Source of the DNA: Janthinobacterium lividum
GTDB lineage: Bacteria; Pseudomonadota; Gammaproteobacteria; Burkholderiales; Burkholderiaceae_D
Direction of reading: 5' to 3'
Length of the DNA: 64,000 nucleotides
NCBI RefSeq assembly: GCF_011601275.1
Contig: NZ_JAAOLY010000023.1
Location: forward strand, 1 to 64,000
Positions 59,037 to 64,000 of the stretch are shown in pieces. The translations under genes and the position numbers were made by a program. Position 1 is the first letter of the stretch, and every line of letters starts with the position of its first letter. The notes below the pieces were generated by a model. That model did not search any database. It worked only from the letters and a program-made list of their open reading frames with translations, and was not told the origin of the DNA.

Positions 59037-59102
59037 CAAAACCGTGCCACCGGCTGCCGCATCGCACTGCTCAGGCCGGTTGCTCGGGGAGGGTAGGGGG
59101 AT

Positions 59103-60368
59103 TTATTGCTGTTGCGGCTTGTACCACTTGGCAAAGCCGGACTGGATCTGGCGCGCCGCGTCTTTCGGCGCCAGCTTGCCGTTCAAGACCTGGGCATTGA
59201 CGTTCCACAGCTCGTTTTCCATGCTCGGCTCGCCACGGTTGAGGATTTGCGCGTTCAGGCGGATGGTCGAGGCGCAACTGGCACGCCAGCCGTTCATTTG
59301 CTTGGCCAGCGGATCCTTGATGGAGATCAAATGGTTCGACAGCGAGAAGAAGCCCGTCACCTTGTTGGTGTAGATGTCGGCGAATTCCTGCGAACCGAGC
59401 CAGGCGAGGAATTTGTAGGCGTCTTCCTTGTTCTTCGACTTCTTGTTGACGCTCATGCCGATGTCCGTGTGGTCCGAGATATAGCACTTGTCGCCGGCCT
59501 TGCGCACGGGAGGATTGAAGGCGCCCAGTTCCAGTTCCGGGTCCTGCTTGAAGTAGGCGATGTCCCAGGAGCCGGACGGGTAGATGGCGGCCTTGCCCAG
59601 CGCGAACTGGTTCTGGCTGTCGCCATAGGTTTGCGCGCTGGCGCCCTTGGACAGATAGCTGCCCAGCCGTGCCTCATATTCCCAGGCGGCGACGAATTGC
59701 GGGTCGGTAAATTTGGCCTTGCCGGCTATCAACGCCTTGCGGCCCTCTTCGCCCTTCCAGTAATTGGCGCCGATGCTGGTAAACACCACCTGGTTCGCTT
59801 CCCACTGGTCCGCCGTGCCCAGCGCCAAGGGCGCATATTTGCCGCTTTTCCTGACCGTTTCCAGCACCTTGAAGAATTCCTCTTCCGTGGCGGGCGGTTG
59901 CAGTTTCAGTTCGCGGAAGATTTTTTTGTTGTACAGGAAGCCATGCATGACGGACGCGATCGGCATGCAGAAGGTGTCCTTGCCGTCGTCCGTCTGCCAC
60001 GCCACCTTGGCCGAGGCGGGGAAGTTGTCCATGCCGGCCTTGCCGTCGAGCTTTTCCAGCTGGCCCCGCTTGTACAGGGCCAGCGAGACGTCGAACGGGC
60101 GGCAGGCCAGCAAGTCGCCGGCCGTGCCGCCGCTCAGGCGCGCGTTCAGGGTGGAATCGTATTCGGTGGGGGCGGTGGGCGAGAACTTGATCTCGATGCC
60201 AGGATGTTTTTTCTGGAAGGCGGGAATGAGCACCGTTTCCCACAGGGTCTTGTCATCCACGCGCCAGCTTTCGATGGTGAGCGTGCCCGCCTGTGCCGTG
60301 CCGCTGGCCAGCAGCAGGGCCAGCAATGTGTTGCGCGCGGCCGCGCCGCCTTTTGCATGCAGTTGCAT
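59103..60368 (-). CDS. Sugar ABC transporter substrate-binding protein, cluster 2
   Basis: 421 aa: signal peptide to about residue 27 (LLALLLASGTAQA|GTL), then a MalE-type fold: SWRVDDKTLWETVLIPAFQKKHP, NARLSGGTAGDLLACRPFD, FALGKAAIYPSGSWD, WYKP end. It is a different subfamily from GtsA; the ligand could be a disaccharide or an oligosaccharide but cannot be read. First gene of the minus-strand cluster 2 operon. AAGGAGA precedes the start. Confidence 0.9.
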   Translation of the reverse strand: MQLHAKGGAAARNTLLALLLASGTAQAGTLTIESWRVDDKTLWETVLIPAFQKKHPGIEIKFSPTAPTEYDSTLNARLSGGTAGDLLACRPFDVSLALYKRGQLEKLDGKAGMDNFPASAKVAWQTDDGKDTFCMPIASVMHGFLYNKKIFRELKLQPPATEEEFFKVLETVRKSGKYAPLALGTADQWEANQVVFTSIGANYWKGEEGRKALIAGKAKFTDPQFVAAWEYEARLGSYLSKGASAQTYGDSQNQFALGKAAIYPSGSWDIAYFKQDPELELGAFNPPVRKAGDKCYISDHTDIGMSVNKKSKNKEDAYKFLAWLGSQEFADIYTNKVTGFFSLSNHLISIKDPLAKQMNGWRASCASTIRLNAQILNRGEPSMENELWNVNAQVLNGKLAPKDAARQIQSGFAKWYKPQQQ

Positions 60369-60723
60369 GTCGTCTCCTTGTTGGTGTTGGTCTTGTTTGG
60401 CTGCCTGTTACGCTGCAGTTGGCGGACAGTAGCATCGGGGGAAATGTGACGCCAGCACCCGGCATTGCACCGGCGATTTTTTCTTATCTCGTTGATTTAA
60501 AAGAATAATATTGAAATGCGCAGGCGCGCTTGCTTACCTTTCCTTACCGATGTCCGCTGCCGTGGCGCGCCGCGCGGGGCGTCGGGCGCGTGGCGCCCCT
60601 TGTGCGCTGCGCAAGGTAGTGCAACAAAAGCTCACGTTTCTTTACAAATCAGGGTACTAAATTACCAACCTGCTGTTTTGTAGTTGGGCTATAGTTTGTC
60701 GCGACAAGAAAAAGGGGACAGGA
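60369..60723. other. Divergent intergenic region, 355 bases
   Basis: Promoter gap between the cluster 2 operon (minus) and the binding-protein/two-component operon (plus). It contains an AT-rich patch at 60475-60515, GC-rich sequence around 60530-60600, and a TATAGT -10-like box (60690-60695) beside a palindrome (60696-60707) near the plus-strand start. I see no gene or RNA in it. Confidence 0.55.
60696..60707. promoter_or_regulatory. Perfect 12-bp palindrome TTGTCGCGACAA
   Basis: A self-complementary 12-mer directly after a TATAGT -10-like sequence and 16 bases before the TTG start of the binding-protein gene. It could be an operator for the response regulator or another repressor. Confidence 0.45.
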
Positions 60724-62052
60724 TTGAAGACGCCGCCGCGCAACACCGCCGACCGCCATGCCGGGGCCGCCCGCCGTCGCGGCGCGGCGGCGCTGGCGCT
60801 GCTGGCCCTCCTGTGTAGCAACGTGCCGGCACGGGCAGAAGCGCTGCAAGTACTGCATTGGTGGACCTCGATCGGCGAACGCCGCGCCGCCGACGTGCTG
60901 GTGGCGCGCCTGGCGCAGGAAGGCGTCGAATGGCGCGACGCGGGCATCGCGGGCGGCGCCGGGGTCGGCGCGGGCAAGGTCTTGAAGAGCCGTGTACTGG
61001 CCGGCAAATCGCCGGAAGTCATGCAACTGATCGGCTATACCCTGGGCGAGTGGAGCGACCTGGGCCTGCTGCTGCAGCTCGACAGCGTCGCCGCCAGCAA
61101 CAACTGGCGCGCCACCATGTATCCCACCGTATGGGGCTTGCTGCAAAACCGCGGCCATACGATGGGCGTGCCGGCCGGCATCCACCGCATCAATACCCTG
61201 TTTTACAACCGCAAGATCTTCCAGCGCCTGGGCCTGGCCGTGCCGCGCAGCTGGAGCGACTTCGAGCGCGTGGCCGGCAAGCTGCGCCAGGCCGGCATCA
61301 CGCCACTGGCGCAAAGCAGCGAAGCGTGGCAGGTGGCCACCCTGTTTGAAACGCTGGTGCTGGCCGAATCGGGGCCTGCGTATTACCGCGCCCTGTTTGT
61401 CGAGAAGAAAGCCGAGGCGTATGCCGACCCGCGCCTGCGCCACGCCTTGCAGCGCTTGAGGTCCCTGAAGCAATGGATGGGCACGCCGTTGCGCGAACAG
61501 GGCTGGCCCGAAATGGCGCGCCAGGTGGGCGATGGCGAGGCGGCCATGTACATCATGGGCGACTGGGCGAAGGGCGAGCTGAACGCCTGGGGCCGCGCCA
61601 CGGACGAGGTGTTCGGCTGCGCCGCCGCGCCCGACACGGGCGATTACCACCTGTACAGCATCGATACCCTGGCCATGTTCGCATCCGATTACACGCACCA
61701 GGGCGCGCAGGAAAAGCTGGCGCAGGTGGTCGCTTCGCTGCCCGTGCAGCTCGAGTACAGCCAGGTGAAGGGCTCGATTCCCGCCTTGCGCCAGGCCGAC
61801 CTGTCGCGCCTGGACAGCTGTGGGCGCGCCTCGGCGCAGGCATTCGCGCGCGGCGCCGCGTTCCAGGCGCCCAGCCTCGTGCACCGCATGGCCACCGATG
61901 AAACCAGCAAGGACGCCATCATCGCCGAAGTGCACCGCTATTTCCTGGACGAGACGATCAGCGCGGCCGACGCCCAGCGCCGCATCGGCAGCATGTTGCA
62001 GGCGCTGAATAAAAAAGGACGAGACCATGTCACGCAAAATCCTGGTCGTTGA
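60724..62052 (+). CDS. GtsA-like binding protein coupled to a two-component system
   Basis: 442 aa, TTG start at 60724 after AGGGGACAGGA. An Arg-rich N-terminus precedes a signal peptide (GAAALALLALLCSNVPARA|EAL). The mature part parallels GtsA at 49325-50578: QVLHWWTSIGERRAADVL, GGAGVGAGKVLKSRVLAG, YIMGDWAKGELNAWG, QVKGSIPALRQADLSRLDSC. It overlaps the response-regulator gene by 26 bases and no permease follows, so it probably acts as a periplasmic sugar sensor for the kinase rather than as a transporter part; it could also lend itself to the Gts permease. Confidence 0.83.
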   Translation: MKTPPRNTADRHAGAARRRGAAALALLALLCSNVPARAEALQVLHWWTSIGERRAADVLVARLAQEGVEWRDAGIAGGAGVGAGKVLKSRVLAGKSPEVMQLIGYTLGEWSDLGLLLQLDSVAASNNWRATMYPTVWGLLQNRGHTMGVPAGIHRINTLFYNRKIFQRLGLAVPRSWSDFERVAGKLRQAGITPLAQSSEAWQVATLFETLVLAESGPAYYRALFVEKKAEAYADPRLRHALQRLRSLKQWMGTPLREQGWPEMARQVGDGEAAMYIMGDWAKGELNAWGRATDEVFGCAAAPDTGDYHLYSIDTLAMFASDYTHQGAQEKLAQVVASLPVQLEYSQVKGSIPALRQADLSRLDSCGRASAQAFARGAAFQAPSLVHRMATDETSKDAIIAEVHRYFLDETISAADAQRRIGSMLQALNKKGRDHVTQNPGR

Positions 62053-62740
62053 CGACGATCAAAAGACCCGCATGCTGTTGAAGGCCTACCTGGAAAAGAA
62101 CCAGTACGAGGTGGGTCTGGCGCACGATGGCGCCACCTTCCTGGCCGAATTCCACCGCCATGTCGATAGCCTGTCGCTGGTGATCCTCGACGTGATGTTG
62201 CCCGATACGGATGGCTTTGCGCTGTGCAAGGTGGTGCGCGCCCGCTCGAACGTGCCCATCATCATGCTGACGGCCAGCTCCGACGAGACGGACCGGGTGG
62301 TGGGGCTGGAACTGGGCGCCGACGACTACATCGCCAAGCCCTACAGCCCGCGCGAATTGCTGGCGCGCATCAAAGCCATCCACCGCCGCACGGGCATCGA
62401 CGCGGCCGCGCCACCCCGCTATTACCGCTTCGTCGGTTTCACCCTCGATACGCTGGAGCGCACGGTGACGGATGCCGATGGCGAAGCGCTGCAGCTGACG
62501 GGCCTCGATTTCCAGCTGCTGCGCTACTTTGTCGAGCATCCGGGCGATATCCTCGACCGCAGCGTGCTGTGCGAACAGACGCGGGGACGCGACGCGGGGC
62601 CGCTCGACCGCTCGCTTGATGTGCAGGTGAGCCGGCTGCGGTTGCGCCTGAAGGACGATGGCAAGCAGCCCATGCTGATCAAGACGGTGCGCGGCGCTGG
62701 TTATGTGTTTTCGGCCGACGTGAGCAGTGGACATGCCTGA
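62027..62740 (+). CDS. OmpR-family response regulator
   Basis: 237 aa. Receiver domain 1-120 with acidic pocket Asp9-Asp11, phosphoacceptor Asp55 (LVILDVMLPDTDG) and the switch Lys in DDYIAKPYSPREL. Winged-helix effector domain from about 135 (GEALQLTGLDFQLLRYFVEHPG; RSLDVQVSRLRLRLKDDG; IKTVRGAGYVF). Overlaps both neighbours (26 bases upstream, 8 downstream), giving a translationally coupled three-gene operon. By context it would turn on sugar uptake or catabolic genes, like GltR of pseudomonads. Confidence 0.93.
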   Translation: MSRKILVVDDDQKTRMLLKAYLEKNQYEVGLAHDGATFLAEFHRHVDSLSLVILDVMLPDTDGFALCKVVRARSNVPIIMLTASSDETDRVVGLELGADDYIAKPYSPRELLARIKAIHRRTGIDAAAPPRYYRFVGFTLDTLERTVTDADGEALQLTGLDFQLLRYFVEHPGDILDRSVLCEQTRGRDAGPLDRSLDVQVSRLRLRLKDDGKQPMLIKTVRGAGYVFSADVSSGHA

Positions 62741-64000
62741 GCGGGGCGCGCGCCGGCTGCTCGAGCGCCTGTTGCCGCCATCGCTGCTGGGCCGCCTGTC
62801 CGTGGTGATGGTGGCCGGCGTGCTGGCCACGCAACTGGTGGGCAACCTGATCTGGGCCACGCAGCTGCGCCGCGATTCGGCCGTGGAGGCGCGCATGGCG
62901 TCGCAGCACCTGGCCCGCAGCGCCGCCAGCACCATCCGCTTCTTCCTCAGCCTGCCGGCCAACTACCGCCCCATCCTGATCCAGCAATTTCGCGAGATGG
63001 GCGGCACGCGCTTCTTTGTCAACGTCAACCAGGGGCCGCTGGCCATCCGCGAAATCGCCCCGCACGCGCTGGCCGATACGGTGGTGGCCACGGTGGGCGC
63101 GGCGCTGAAGAGCGACTTGCCCCAGCTGGCCGGCTACCGCGTGGGCTTCGCCTGGCCGAGAGACCTGGTGGTGGCCGACAGCGGCGCGCACATCGGCGAC
63201 TTGCCGGAAAACTGGGTCCAGCATATCTTGCTGCTGAAACCGAATCCCGCGCCCGTCCTCGTGATCCAGGCCGAGCTGGAGCCGGGCAACTGGCTGTACC
63301 TGGCGGCACTGATGCCCAACCCGTATTTCTTGCAAAGCAGTAATCCTTGGACACTCGACCGGGTATTGCTGCAAGCGTTGTCGCTGGCGGCCGTGCTCCT
63401 GCTGTCGATTCTCGTCGTGCGCTGGACCACACGGCCGCTGGCGGCCCTGTCGGACGCGGCCGAAGCGTTTGGCCGTGGCGAGACGCCGCCGCCGTTGCCG
63501 CAGACGGGCAGCCGCGAATTCGTGCAGACGGCGCGCGCCTTCAGCGGCATGCGCGAACGCATCCAGCGCTACCTGGAAGACCGAGAACGGCTGTTCGTCT
63601 CGATTTCGCACGACTTGCGCACGCCCATCACCCGCCTGAAATTGCGCACGGAATTGCTCGACGACGATGTGCTGCGCAACGAATTCCACGATGACCTCGA
63701 TGAGCTGGACATGATGGTCAAGGGGGCGCTGCAATGCGTGAAGGATAGCGATATCCATGAAAACGCCACCGAGGTGAGATTGGACCCCTTGCTGCAGCGT
63801 ATGGTGCGCGGGACCCAGCTGGCCGGCCATGAAGTGCATTACGTGGAAACGGACCTGAGCGTGAAGGCCAAGCCCCTGGCCCTGAAGCGTGCCATCGGCA
63901 ACTTGCTGGACAATGCCCTGTTTTACGGCAAGACGGCCCATTTGTCGGCGTGCCGCGAGGGCGCCAACGTGGTCATCCGCATCCGCGATGACGGCCCCGG
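62733..64000 (+). CDS. Sensor histidine kinase (3' end beyond window)
   Basis: The visible 422 residues start MPERGARRLLERLL at 62733, overlapping the regulator by 8 bases. Membrane segment LLGRLSVVMVAGVLATQLVG (about 18-38), a periplasmic domain of about 165 residues with MGGTRFFVNVNQG, then VLLLSILVV (about 215-230), a HAMP linker (RPLAALSDAAEAFGRGE), His293 in SISHDLRTPITRLK, and the N box NLLDNALFYG with Asn390. The frame is open at the window edge in the G box (RDDGPG). It presumably reads the sugar-loaded binding protein across the membrane. Confidence 0.93.
   Translation, partial: MPERGARRLLERLLPPSLLGRLSVVMVAGVLATQLVGNLIWATQLRRDSAVEARMASQHLARSAASTIRFFLSLPANYRPILIQQFREMGGTRFFVNVNQGPLAIREIAPHALADTVVATVGAALKSDLPQLAGYRVGFAWPRDLVVADSGAHIGDLPENWVQHILLLKPNPAPVLVIQAELEPGNWLYLAALMPNPYFLQSSNPWTLDRVLLQALSLAAVLLLSILVVRWTTRPLAALSDAAEAFGRGETPPPLPQTGSREFVQTARAFSGMRERIQRYLEDRERLFVSISHDLRTPITRLKLRTELLDDDVLRNEFHDDLDELDMMVKGALQCVKDSDIHENATEVRLDPLLQRMVRGTQLAGHEVHYVETDLSVKAKPLALKRAIGNLLDNALFYGKTAHLSACREGANVVIRIRDDGP

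Noticed and set aside
60650..60668. GGTA-N6-TACC inverted repeat upstream of the coupled binding-protein gene
   Set aside because: Only four-base arms; easily random in a 355-base gap.
1..64000. tRNA, rRNA, CRISPR array, insertion sequence, prophage or integrase
   Set aside because: Looked for along the whole window; no transposase or integrase motifs, no spaced repeats of CRISPR type and no cloverleaf-like gaps were found. An RNA search tool could still find a small RNA.

Overview
The window is high-GC, gene-dense proteobacterial chromosome with short intergenic gaps. The gene content points to the Oxalobacteraceae (Betaproteobacteria), most likely Janthinobacterium. The clues are a subclass B3 metallo-beta-lactamase of the size and motif pattern of THIN-B (described from Janthinobacterium lividum), a fused glucokinase/RpiR regulator of the Burkholderiales type, DUF3422, DUF2946-SCO-PCuAC and GtsABC-like sugar transport genes. 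This assignment is an inference from family content; no marker gene such as 16S is present. I saw no rRNA, tRNA, CRISPR array, insertion sequence or prophage.

Layout. 1-10 kb: small conserved genes (DUF1294, Ogt DNA repair, a nucleotidyltransferase, a bacteriohemerythrin) and two iron genes behind Fur-box-like sites: a TonB-dependent siderophore receptor and a PepSY/flavodoxin/FNR fusion reductase. 10-23.5 kb: IlvE, RNase T2, two MFS exporters, an acyl-CoA ligase divergent from a Crp/Fnr regulator, a copper-delivery operon (DUF2946-SCO-PCuAC), a TetR-Bcr/CflA efflux operon with a very clear operator, DUF3422, and a leucine-rich protein broken by a frameshift in a C6 run. 23.4-26.7 kb: a beta-lactam-response locus made of BlaI-type repressor, a BlaR1-type M56 protease fused to an S11 DD-peptidase domain, and the B3 metallo-beta-lactamase. 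Four CTAG cores at exact 14-bp spacing precede the repressor. 26.7-36.8 kb: a TPR protein behind a perfect 13-bp inverted repeat, a truncated MDR oxidoreductase, LysR regulators, a second Fur-controlled receptor with a DUF1624 membrane protein, a large carboxypeptidase-regulatory-like protein, an isochorismatase-family hydrolase and an amino-acid-type binding protein. 36.8-41.6 kb: mmsA-mmsB (valine/methylmalonate semialdehyde route) and a tandem pair of SEL1-repeat proteins.

41.6-64 kb is a sugar-use region. It starts with a putative mannose isomerase plus fructokinase operon behind a perfect 18-bp palindrome. A LacI regulator overlapping a glucokinase-RpiR fusion follows. Then come two complete porin plus ABC-transporter systems: LamB1-GtsABCD on the plus strand, and SBP-permease-permease-ATPase-LamB2 on the minus strand. 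They are separated by a secreted ParB-like protein. Both ABC operons carry a GC-rich hairpin in the roughly 110-base gap between the binding-protein gene and the first permease gene. At the right end a third, GtsA-like binding protein is translationally coupled to an OmpR-type response regulator and a histidine kinase (cut by the window end), which suggests a periplasmic-sugar-sensing two-component system.

The best candidates for something under-described are (1) the BlaR1::S11 fusion locus with its phased CTAG operator and (2) the binding-protein/response-regulator/kinase operon. Neither can be called new without database searches.
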